Below the pieces are notes generated by a model. That model saw only the letters and a program-made list of their open reading frames with translations, did not search any database and had not been told where the DNA came from. The translations under genes were made by a program, and so were the position numbers. A DNA stretch of 5,324 nucleotides. It comes from an uncultured Paraprevotella sp. (GTDB taxonomy: Bacteria; Bacteroidota; Bacteroidia; Bacteroidales; Bacteroidaceae). Each line of letters starts with the position of its first letter. Position 1 is the stretch's first letter. The stretch spans positions 1 through 5,324 of the forward strand of contig CAAGLP010000143.1 of NCBI GenBank assembly GCA_900770805.1, read 5' to 3'. This document shows positions 1 to 5,324 of the stretch, one piece after another.

Positions 1-642
1 AAGCACACTGCTAAGGTTCGCAACTTCACCAACTTCGGTGTATTCGTTGAGATCGAGGAAGGCGTTGACGGTCTTATCCACATCAGCGACCTGAGCTGGA
101 CCAAGAAGGTTAAGCACCCCAATGAGTTTACCAAGGTAGGCGAGATTATCGACGTTTGCGTACTGGAGATCGACAAGGTTAACCGTCGTCTCTCTCTCGG
201 CCACAAGCAGTTGGAGGAAAACCCCTGGGATGTATTCGAGACCGTATTCACTCAGGATTCTATCCACGAGGGTACCATCATCGAGCTCCTGGACAAGGGT
301 GCCGTTATCCAGCTGGAGTATGGCGTAGAAGGCTTCGCTACTCCCAAGCACCTCGTTAAGGAGGACGGTTCTCAGGCTCAGTTGAACGAGAAGCTCCAGT
401 TCAAGGTAATCGAGTTCAACAAGGACAGCAAGCGCATTATCCTCAGCCACAGCCGCATCTTCGAAGATGTTCAGCGTGCAGAGGCTCGTGCCGAGAAGAA
501 GGCAGCAAGCGCAGCTCGCAAGGCAGCAAGCGCAGCTCGCAAGGAGGAAACTCCCGCTATCCAGAACCAGGCAGCAAGCACCACTCTCGGTGACTTCGAC
601 GCTCTGGCTGAGTTGAAGGCTAAGATGCAGAAGGGCGAATAA
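1..642 (+). CDS. rpsA: 30S ribosomal protein S1, C-terminal part (5' end outside window)
   Basis: This frame is open from the first base and gives 213 residues before a TAA stop, so the start lies upstream. Two S1 RNA-binding (OB-fold) repeats are visible. The first spans about residues 1-72, with the typical NFGVFVEIEEGVDGLIHISD core and the closing RRLSLGHKQ. The second spans about residues 80-152, with EGFATPKHL and KRIILSHSR. They are followed by the ENPW linker between repeats and an Ala/Lys/Arg-rich tail ending in TLGDFDALAELKAKM, which I recognise from Bacteroidetes S1 proteins. S1 binds mRNA leaders on the 30S subunit and helps start translation, which matters in a lineage that makes little use of Shine-Dalgarno pairing. 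Codon use is narrow (AAG, CTC, GTT, ATC preferred), as expected for a highly expressed gene and unlike the genes downstream. A start near position 211 would cut through the repeat array and is not credible. Confidence 0.95.
   Translation, partial: KHTAKVRNFTNFGVFVEIEEGVDGLIHISDLSWTKKVKHPNEFTKVGEIIDVCVLEIDKVNRRLSLGHKQLEENPWDVFETVFTQDSIHEGTIIELLDKGAVIQLEYGVEGFATPKHLVKEDGSQAQLNEKLQFKVIEFNKDSKRIILSHSRIFEDVQRAEARAEKKAASAARKAASAARKEETPAIQNQAASTTLGDFDALAELKAKMQKGE
499..543 (+). repeat. Perfect 21-bp tandem repeat in the rpsA tail
   Basis: Bases 499-519 and 520-540 are identical copies of a 21-base unit, and the next three bases (541-543) begin a third copy. The repeat is in frame and encodes KAASAAR twice, extending the charged, Ala-rich tail of S1 after the last OB-fold repeat. 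Because the unit is seven codons long, gain or loss of a copy would change tail length without shifting the frame. The exact identity at third codon positions suggests a recent duplication rather than old convergence. Confidence 0.9.
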
Positions 643-672
643 TTCAGAAACGCCTTTTCTATAAACCAACAG

Positions 673-712
673 GAGGGACAGCACACATCAGTTGAGGCTG
701 TCCCTCTATTTT
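673..712 (+). terminator. Rho-independent terminator after rpsA
   Basis: Bases 673-682 (GAGGGACAGC) pair perfectly with 697-706 (GCTGTCCCTC), giving a 10-bp GC-rich stem with a 14-base loop. A short TATTTT tract follows at 707-712. It sits about 30 bases after the rpsA stop. The T-tract is short, so some read-through into rnz is possible. The rest of the gap up to 795 is pyrimidine-rich, with no gene and no TAnnTTTG promoter match. Confidence 0.8.
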
Positions 713-795
713 GGAATAAAATCCACTTTTGGGGCTTACGACTTCCCATTTCAATTTTCAGTTCTCCGTTTTTCCGTTTACACCTTTCCCCTCCC

Positions 796-1713
796 ATGGA
801 ACCTATCTCCCTACACATCCTAGGTTGTGGCTCAGCCAAGCCCACCCTACGCCACCAGCCTTCCTCGCAAATCCTGGAGATGCGAGGCAAATTCTACATG
901 ATTGATTGCGGAGAAGGCGTACAGACAACCATGCAGAGACTTGGCCTCAGCATGTTGAAAATAGGGCACATCTTCATCAGTCACAACCATGGTGACCACG
1001 TATTCGGCCTGCCCGGACTGATAAGTACCATGGCACTATTGGGCAGAACAGCCCAACTGCACATACACGCTCCCGAAGAACTGGAGAACCTACTGAACGT
1101 GGTACTGAAGACATACTGCGAGGGCATGGATTACGAAGTATTGTTCCATCCCATACGTACGCGCGAACATTATCTTATATATGAGGACCGAAGCACAGAG
1201 GTATGGTCCCTGCCACTTGAACACCGCGTACCATGCGCAGGCTTTCTCTTCCGCGAGAAACAACCCCTACCTCACATCAAACGCGAGATGATTGAGGCTT
1301 TCAACATACCTGTAAGCCAGATAAACAACATCAAGGCCGGAGCCTCATGGACAACAGAAGACGGTACGATTATACCAAATTCAAAACTGACTACACCAGC
1401 CACGCCAGCCCGTTCCTATGCATATTGCTCGGACACCAGATTCAGTCCTAAGGTAGCAAAAATGGTACAGGGAGTAAATCTGCTCTACCACGAAGCAACC
1501 TTTCCCCACGACATGCTCATACAAGCACGCAAGACAATGCACACCACGGCTCTGGAAGCTGCTACCGTAGCCAAGGAGGCCAACGTCGGGAAACTCATAA
1601 TCGGACACTACTCAGCACGTATAAAGGATGAGCAAAGTATGCTGGAAGAGGCCAAAAGTGTGTTTACAAACGTTATTTTAGCACAGGAAGGAGTAAAAAT
1701 CGACATTATTTGA
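796..1713 (+). CDS. rnz: Ribonuclease Z (tRNA 3'-processing endonuclease)
   Basis: The 305-residue product has the full length and motif order of bacterial RNase Z, a zinc-dependent metallo-beta-lactamase-fold nuclease that cuts the 3' trailer from tRNA precursors in the cytoplasm. Residues expected to bind zinc are present: the HxHGDH motif at H63, H65, D67 and H68, then H143 in LEHRVPCAGF, D213 in YCSDTRF and H271 in GHYSAR. The N-terminal GCGSAKPT and IDCGEGVQ (D37-Q43) motifs and the HTT motif at H249 are also typical. The stretch at about residues 157-205 corresponds to the flexible arm that grips the tRNA elbow. The ATG at 796 puts the first beta strand right after the start, as in relatives. 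No Shine-Dalgarno is seen; the leader is C/T-rich. Nothing essential is missing. No promoter was recognised, so the gene may use an atypical one or read-through from rpsA. Confidence 0.95.
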   Translation: MEPISLHILGCGSAKPTLRHQPSSQILEMRGKFYMIDCGEGVQTTMQRLGLSMLKIGHIFISHNHGDHVFGLPGLISTMALLGRTAQLHIHAPEELENLLNVVLKTYCEGMDYEVLFHPIRTREHYLIYEDRSTEVWSLPLEHRVPCAGFLFREKQPLPHIKREMIEAFNIPVSQINNIKAGASWTTEDGTIIPNSKLTTPATPARSYAYCSDTRFSPKVAKMVQGVNLLYHEATFPHDMLIQARKTMHTTALEAATVAKEANVGKLIIGHYSARIKDEQSMLEEAKSVFTNVILAQEGVKIDII

Positions 1714-1722
1714 GAAAAATCC

Positions 1723-1753
1723 TTGTGCATATAAAATAAAAATACTACTTTTG
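1723..1753 (+). promoter_or_regulatory. Bacteroidetes-type housekeeping promoter for the 1779 gene
   Basis: A perfect TAnnTTTG element (TACTTTTG, 1746-1753) lies 20 bases after a TTG (1723-1725). This fits the known Bacteroides primary sigma-factor consensus of TTTG, 19-21 bases, TAnnTTTG. The spacer is A/T-rich. Transcription would start near 1760, leaving a leader of roughly 20 bases before the ATG at 1779. The -33 element begins only ten bases after the rnz stop. Confidence 0.7.
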
Positions 1754-1778
1754 CGTTAGCGAAAACCAAATAAACAGG

Positions 1779-2081
1779 ATGAAAAGAATCTGGATTATAG
1801 CCATCTCCATGCTTCTCCTCGGAGTTGCTCCCTCCACTGCACACATGCAGGCGGACGAGCCAATAGAGGCAGAAATGGAGGCCATAACCCTGACCATTCA
1901 GGACAACCGCGCGCACATCACCAATGCCGATGGCAAATCTCTGGAAATATACAACCTCACTGGAGTCCGCGTGGCACGCATACGCATAGATGGAAACGAC
2001 AAGCAGATTACACTGAACCTTACACGTGGATGCTACATCATGAAGGTTGACAAAGTGGTACGCAAAGTTACGATATTGTAA
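1779..2081 (+). CDS. Small exported protein with a T9SS C-terminal sorting-domain-like module
   Basis: The 100-residue product has two recognisable parts. Residues 1 to about 21-25 form a signal peptide: basic KR, a hydrophobic IWIIAISMLLLGV core, then PSTA or HMQA as possible cleavage sites. Residues about 50-100 resemble the type A C-terminal sorting domain used by the type IX secretion system: LEIYNLTGVRVARI, a turn, then ITLNLTRGCYIMKVDKVVRKVTIL (pattern IYxxxGxxV ... L ... GxYxxKV ... KV). Only some 25-30 acidic residues lie between, so there is no room for an enzymatic or adhesive cargo. Similar short signal-plus-module proteins are, to my recollection, common in Prevotella, but their role is not known to me. 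It appears to be transcribed alone, between its own promoter and terminator. The function is unassigned; the sorting-domain assignment rests on pattern recognition only. Confidence 0.75.
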   Translation: MKRIWIIAISMLLLGVAPSTAHMQADEPIEAEMEAITLTIQDNRAHITNADGKSLEIYNLTGVRVARIRIDGNDKQITLNLTRGCYIMKVDKVVRKVTIL

Positions 2082-2103
2082 ACAAACAGACACAGACATA
2101 ATG

Positions 2104-2140
2104 CCGCTCCCATCTGCATGGGTAGCGGTTATTTGTTTTT
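2104..2140 (+). terminator. Rho-independent terminator after the small exported protein gene
   Basis: CCGCT (2104-2108) and CCCAT (2109-2113) pair with ATGGG (2118-2122) and AGCGG (2124-2128). This makes a 10-bp stem with a single bulged T at 2123 and a four-base loop. A T-rich tract (TTATTTGTTTTT, 2129-2140) follows. It separates the 1779 gene from the sigma-factor operon. Confidence 0.85.
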
Positions 2141-2223
2141 AAGGGACAGCCCACACAAGGAACAACACTTTTCATCAGATATAGGATTAAACCTTTCCGT
2201 AAAACAAATGTCCAACAAGTAAA

Positions 2224-2778
2224 ATGTACAACGAACAACAACTGCTCCAAAGACTACAAAGCCCCGCTACACGCGAACAGGCCTTTGAAACCCTTGTAAA
2301 GGAGTTTCAGGAACAGTTGTATTGGCAGATACGAAGAATGGTACTTGACCATGACGACACTGACGACGTACTACAGAACGTATTCCTAAAAGCATGGCAA
2401 GGACTTGATAACTTTCGCGGAGACGCACGCCTCTCCACATGGTTGTATCGCATAGCAAACAACGAAACCATAAATTTCCTGCAAAGGCAAAGACAAAACA
2501 CCATAAGCCTATCGGATAACGGCAATACAGATGCCGAACGCTTAGAGCAACAATTGGAGAGCGACCCCTACTTCGACGGAAGCGAAACAGAAATACAACT
2601 TCAGCAAGCCATACAGACACTGCCACCTAAGCAACGCCAGGTCTTCAACATGAAATACTTTCAGGAAATGAAGTACGAAGACATCAGCGAAATACTGGGA
2701 ACAAGCATAGGCGCACTGAAAGCCTCATATCACCACGCCGTACAAAAGATAACGGCATTCTTCGAACATCTGGAATAA
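2224..2778 (+). CDS. ECF-type RNA polymerase sigma factor
   Basis: The 184-residue product has the two-domain layout of extracytoplasmic-function (group 4) sigma-70 factors. The sigma-2 domain covers about residues 20-88: DDTDDVLQNVFLKAWQGLDNFRG (core-binding region 2.2), then ARLSTWLYRIANNETINFLQRQRQ (regions 2.3-2.4, -10 recognition). A variable acidic linker runs from about 95 to 120. The sigma-4 domain covers about 123-178: LPPKQRQVFNMKYFQEMKYEDISEILGTSIGALKASYHHAVQKI, with the helix-turn-helix that reads the -35 element. No sigma-3 domain is present, as usual for the group. The ATG at 2224 follows an A-rich leader, and an upstream ATG at 2208 stops after four codons. The next gene starts 22 bases after the stop, so the two are probably co-transcribed, and the neighbour is probably its anti-sigma factor. 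Target genes cannot be read from the sequence. Confidence 0.93.
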   Translation: MYNEQQLLQRLQSPATREQAFETLVKEFQEQLYWQIRRMVLDHDDTDDVLQNVFLKAWQGLDNFRGDARLSTWLYRIANNETINFLQRQRQNTISLSDNGNTDAERLEQQLESDPYFDGSETEIQLQQAIQTLPPKQRQVFNMKYFQEMKYEDISEILGTSIGALKASYHHAVQKITAFFEHLE

Positions 2779-2800
2779 CACAAACGCCATCACATATAAA

Positions 2801-3187
2801 ATGAACACAAACAACTATACCGACGAAAAGCCCCTACGCGAGATGAAATCATCCGCCAAAGGCAAGAATCCTTTCCTCGTGCCCGAAGGATACTTTGACA
2901 ATCTTCCAGATAGGGTTATGAGCCACATCCGGGAAGAAGGACAGCATAGCATCCTCAAGCGCAGACACAAAAGCCGTTTCTTCATACGTCTGACAGCAGC
3001 AGCCGTTCTTACAGGTTTCTTCTCGCTGGCTGGTCTCATGATATATGAGCAGGGACATCCGCTCTCCAACCATCAGGAAGGCAATCCCCTCACATCTCTA
3101 CAAGAGATAGAGTATACAGACGAACTTCTGGACTATGCCATGCTGGACAACAACGATATTGAATACTACCTCACCGAGGCTGAATAA
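2801..3187 (+). CDS. Single-pass membrane protein, probable anti-sigma factor
   Basis: The 128-residue product has a hydrophilic N-terminal part (1-59), one transmembrane helix at about 60-82 (FFIRLTAAAVLTGFFSLAGLMIY, preceded by the basic KRRHKSR), and a short acidic C-terminal part (83-128). By the positive-inside rule the N-terminus is cytoplasmic and the tail periplasmic. The N-terminal NPFLVPEGYFDNLPDRVMSHI (23-43) is a motif I recognise from small Bacteroidetes membrane proteins encoded next to ECF sigma factors. The tail ends in DELLDYAMLDNNDIEYYLTEAE. Position directly behind the sigma gene (22-base gap), size and topology all fit an anti-sigma factor holding the sigma at the membrane. 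No zinc-binding HxxxCxxC motif is present, so it is not a ZAS-type anti-sigma. The role is inferred from context. Confidence 0.75.
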   Translation: MNTNNYTDEKPLREMKSSAKGKNPFLVPEGYFDNLPDRVMSHIREEGQHSILKRRHKSRFFIRLTAAAVLTGFFSLAGLMIYEQGHPLSNHQEGNPLTSLQEIEYTDELLDYAMLDNNDIEYYLTEAE

Positions 3188-3233
3188 ATATCTGTATTAT
3201 ATCATACACACTACCCAAAACACAACAATACAC

Positions 3234-3716
3234 ATGCAAACAAAAAAGACAACAATACTGCTGATACTTGCACTTGTATCGTCCTTGGCATTTGCCCAGA
3301 ACAAGGGTGATGTCACCATGTCCGGTGGAGCTACAGGCTTCAACAAGCAGGAATTCCGCCAACGCATGCAAGGCTTCATCACCAAAGAAGCCAACCTTAC
3401 CGAGGAGGAGGCCAATGCCTTCTTTCCAATCTATGGCGAATATAAAGACAAGCAGCGACAGATTCACATGAGCATCAACAAGCTGAAGAAAAACGCCCCT
3501 GCCAGCGGAGACGAGAAAGCTTACGAGAAATGCCTCATGGATATAGCCAGACTGAACACGGAAATGGCTGAATTGGACTCCGTATACTATAAGAAGATAT
3601 GCAAGGCCATCTCCGCCGAAAAGTTCTACAAGATACTGAACATAGAAGACCGTATGCACCGCAGAATGCTTCAGAACTACAACAGAAAGCAGCCAGCTAA
3701 ACCAGGAAGACGCTGA
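3234..3716 (+). CDS. Exported Spy/CpxP/CnrX-like helical protein
   Basis: The 160-residue product begins with a signal peptide (MQTKKTTILLILALVSSLAFA, cleavage expected after A21, before QN). The mature part is helical and charged. Residues 40-75 carry FRQRMQGFITKEANLTEEEANAFFPIYGEYKDKQR, a degenerate LTxxQ-type motif (LTEEE at 55-59). A second half-repeat, ISAEKFYKILNIEDRMHRRM, lies at 126-145. Both match the periplasmic Spy/CpxP/CnrX style, whose members act as chaperones or as stress or metal sensors. Two cysteines (C100, C123) and a basic tail (QPAKPGRR) are present. An in-frame ATG at 3135 would overlap the previous gene and bury the signal peptide, so the ATG at 3234 is preferred. The gap from the previous gene is 46 bases with no promoter or terminator seen, so it is probably the last gene of the sigma operon. 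A sensor role is inferred from context. Confidence 0.75.
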   Translation: MQTKKTTILLILALVSSLAFAQNKGDVTMSGGATGFNKQEFRQRMQGFITKEANLTEEEANAFFPIYGEYKDKQRQIHMSINKLKKNAPASGDEKAYEKCLMDIARLNTEMAELDSVYYKKICKAISAEKFYKILNIEDRMHRRMLQNYNRKQPAKPGRR

Positions 3717-3737
3717 TACAACACACTCTACACATAA

Positions 3738-3784
3738 AAACGGGGAAGACAATGCATTATGCATGCTCTTCCCCGTTTGCTTTT
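3738..3784 (+). terminator. Strong rho-independent terminator closing the sigma-factor operon
   Basis: AAACGGGGAAGA (3738-3749) pairs perfectly with TCTTCCCCGTTT (3767-3778), a 12-bp stem. The enclosed bases include two ATGCAT copies (3752-3757 and 3759-3764) that can add about five further pairs at the tip. T-rich sequence (GCTTTT, and TTTTTT at 3789-3794) follows. It begins about 20 bases after the stop at 3716. Confidence 0.9.
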
Positions 3785-3805
3785 CGGCTTTTTTAAATAC
3801 ATTTG
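3776..3805 (+). promoter_or_regulatory. Bacteroidetes-type promoter for the EEP-SGNH gene
   Basis: A TTTG (3776-3779) and a perfect TAnnTTTG (TACATTTG, 3798-3805) are separated by 18 bases, one short of the usual 19-21. Transcription would start near 3812, leaving an A-rich leader of about 30 bases before the ATG at 3844. The first three T bases of the -33 element are also the end of the upstream terminator stem. Confidence 0.65.
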
Positions 3806-3843
3806 TGGCAACAAAAAACAATCACGACAAAAAACAGCATATC

Positions 3844-5324
3844 ATGAATAGGCACTTCACACTAACCATTGCACTTCTTTTCACAACACTTTGCTTGGTG
3901 GCACAAAACACCATGTATGTGGGTAGTTACAACATCCGCTATGCCAACAAGGGCGACCGCCGAAATGGCAACGGATGGGAACAGCGATGTCCCAAAATCG
4001 TAAACCTCATCAACTATGAGCAGTGGGACGTTTTCGGCGCGCAGGAGGTCCTTCACGCACAACTACAGGACATGACAGCAGGCCTCAAAGAGTATGCCTA
4101 CATAGGCAATGGCAGAGAGGACGGCAAGACCAAGGGCGAATATGCACCCATTTTCTACAAGAAGAACAGGATAAAGTGCTTGAAGAACGGCCAGTTCTGG
4201 TTGTCCGAAACTCCCGACTCCGTGGGATCAGTAGGTTGGGATGCATCCATGGAAAGAATATGCACCTGGGGCTATTTTGAGGACAAGACCACCAAATGGC
4301 GTTTCTGGTTCTTCAACCTACACATGGATCATATCGGCACCGTAGCACGAGCAGAATCATCCAAACTCATATTGGCAAAGATAGACGAAATGTGTGACAA
4401 TGAGCCCTATATATTAACCGGCGACTTCAACACCAATCAGGACGAAGAGCCATACGCTCTGTTCACCTCCTCTGGTAAACTGAAAGATACATATTCCGCC
4501 GCCTCAATACGCATGGCAGAAAACGGCACATACAATAGTTTCAGCACAGACAGTTTCACAACCAACCGCATAGACCACATCTTCGTGTCACCACGTTTCA
4601 GAGTGCACAAGCATGGCGTATTAACCTACGACTATTGGAAAAACACTGGCAAGGAGTACAAAGCACATGTCATCTCCGACCACTACCCCATTGCCGCTAC
4701 CGTAGAGCTGCCTCGACTCCGTGCACCTCAAGACTGGGCACAGTACAACCAGTTTGCCAAGGAAAACGAGGAAGACAAGGATGTGAAGGTTGTGTTCATG
4801 GGTAACTCCATCACATGGAACTGGCGACGCTTCTATCCCGAGTTCTTCAAGAACAACAAGGGCTATGTATGCCGAGGCATCAGCGGACAGGTAACAGCAC
4901 AGATGCTCGCACGCTTCCGCTCCGATGTCATCAACCTCAAGCCCAAGACCGTGGTAATCCTTGCCGGCACCAACGATATTGCCATGAATCAGGGCTACGT
5001 ATCCATAGAGCACATCTATGAGAACATTGTTTCCATGGCAGAACTGGCCAAGTGCAACGGCATTGATGTGGTGCTCTGTTCCGTTCTCCCCGCCGACCAC
5101 TACGGATGGTCATGGGAGGTAGAGAGCAAAAAAGTTATCAGTTCCATCCGCGAGCTCAACGACAAACTCCGTGCCTATGCCAAGAAGAACAAACTGGGCT
5201 ATGCCGACTACTACTCCGTCATGGCCGATGAGAAGCTTGCCCTCAAGAAAGAGTATCAGCAGGATGCCGTACACCCCAACAGAGAGGGTTATCTGGTAAT
5301 GGAGAAAGTTATTCAGGAGGTTCT
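3844..5324 (+). CDS. Secreted two-domain hydrolase: EEP (DNase I-like) domain fused to SGNH/GDSL hydrolase, 3' end outside window
   Basis: The frame is open from the ATG at 3844 to the right edge, giving 493 complete codons with no stop. Residues 1-20 are a signal peptide (TLTIALLFTTLCLVA, cleavage before Q21-N22). Residues about 25-289 form an endonuclease/exonuclease/phosphatase domain with the expected metal and catalytic residues: N30 (SYNIRY), E68 (AQEV), H160 and D162 (LHMDH), D194 and N196 (GDFN), D244 (RIDHIF), and D279-H280 (SDHYPI). A linker of about 25 charged residues follows. Residues about 314-493 form an SGNH hydrolase domain: nucleophile S322 in MGNSIT, G348 in GISGQVT, N377 in GTND, and D474 and H477 in DAVHPN. 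Such domains cut phosphodiester or phosphomonoester bonds (EEP) and carbohydrate or lipid esters (SGNH). The real substrates cannot be read from sequence. The last motif of the SGNH fold is present, so few residues should be missing unless a further domain follows. Confidence 0.9.
   Translation, partial: MNRHFTLTIALLFTTLCLVAQNTMYVGSYNIRYANKGDRRNGNGWEQRCPKIVNLINYEQWDVFGAQEVLHAQLQDMTAGLKEYAYIGNGREDGKTKGEYAPIFYKKNRIKCLKNGQFWLSETPDSVGSVGWDASMERICTWGYFEDKTTKWRFWFFNLHMDHIGTVARAESSKLILAKIDEMCDNEPYILTGDFNTNQDEEPYALFTSSGKLKDTYSAASIRMAENGTYNSFSTDSFTTNRIDHIFVSPRFRVHKHGVLTYDYWKNTGKEYKAHVISDHYPIAATVELPRLRAPQDWAQYNQFAKENEEDKDVKVVFMGNSITWNWRRFYPEFFKNNKGYVCRGISGQVTAQMLARFRSDVINLKPKTVVILAGTNDIAMNQGYVSIEHIYENIVSMAELAKCNGIDVVLCSVLPADHYGWSWEVESKKVISSIRELNDKLRAYAKKNKLGYADYYSVMADEKLALKKEYQQDAVHPNREGYLVMEKVIQEV

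Noticed and set aside
673..706. Shared AGGGACAGC in the rpsA terminator and at 2142-2150 as a dispersed repeat
   Set aside because: The match is only nine bases and the surroundings differ, so chance is enough to explain it.
471..890. 139-codon open frame on the minus strand
   Set aside because: It spans the rpsA tail, the terminator and the rnz start in antisense. Its Ala/Arg-rich end is just the mirror of the rpsA repeat.
982..999. HNHGDH in RNase Z as a possible altered active site
   Set aside because: The motif is HxHxDH and the second position is variable. All metal ligands are present, so it is an ordinary active enzyme.
1608..2099. 163-codon open frame on the minus strand
   Set aside because: It runs antisense across the rnz end, a consensus promoter and the small exported gene. 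The composition is cysteine-rich shadow coding.
3135..3236. Earlier start for the Spy-like protein at 3135
   Set aside because: It would overlap the membrane protein gene by about 50 bases and add 33 residues in front of a clear signal peptide.
3752..3764. Two ATGCAT copies as a possible protein-binding site
   Set aside because: They sit in the loop of the terminator hairpin and are better explained as part of its tip.
3171..3821. 216-codon open frame on the minus strand
   Set aside because: It lies opposite the Spy-like gene and its terminator. The + strand has a clear signal peptide and family motifs, while the minus product is Val/Cys/Phe-rich and unlike any known family.
4023..4280. Short + strand frames inside the EEP-SGNH gene (also 4815-5021)
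   Set aside because: They are out of frame with the long open coding frame and encode Arg-rich sequence with no motifs.
4621..5100. 159-codon open frame on the minus strand
   Set aside because: It is antisense to the end of the EEP domain and most of the SGNH domain, where the + frame keeps all catalytic motifs.

Overview
The window looks like chromosomal DNA from a Bacteroidales bacterium, most likely Prevotella or a close relative. The reasons are the protein styles (signal peptides ending in A-Q-N, a T9SS-type C-terminal sorting-domain-like protein, a small membrane protein with an NPFxVPEGYF motif), start codons preceded by A-rich leaders with no clear Shine-Dalgarno, and two matches to the Bacteroidetes promoter (TTG/TTTG at -33, TAnnTTTG at -7). 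The genus is an inference. All genes are on the + strand.

Layout. Positions 1-642 hold the C-terminal part of ribosomal protein S1 (rpsA), closed by a hairpin terminator. Positions 796-1713 hold a complete ribonuclease Z (rnz), which matures tRNA 3' ends. A well-formed promoter just after rnz drives a 100-residue exported protein (1779-2081) that is almost nothing but a signal peptide and a sorting-domain-like beta module; a terminator follows. Positions 2224-3716 form an apparent three-gene operon: an ECF sigma factor, a single-pass membrane protein that is a probable anti-sigma factor, and an exported Spy/CpxP/CnrX-like helical protein. It ends at a strong terminator whose descending arm overlaps the -33 element of the next promoter. 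From 3844 to the right edge runs one open frame, cut by the window end, that encodes a signal peptide, an endonuclease/exonuclease/phosphatase (EEP) domain and an SGNH/GDSL hydrolase domain in a single chain.

How the genes relate. rpsA and rnz are housekeeping translation/RNA genes. The right two thirds concern the envelope and secretion. The sigma / membrane protein / Spy-like order suggests an envelope-stress signalling cassette resembling the known CnrH-CnrY-CnrX arrangement. The EEP-SGNH protein has its own promoter and is probably a separate secreted or periplasmic hydrolase. I saw no RNA genes, insertion sequences or CRISPR arrays. The most notable items are the signalling cassette, the two-enzyme fusion and the cargo-less sorting-domain protein.
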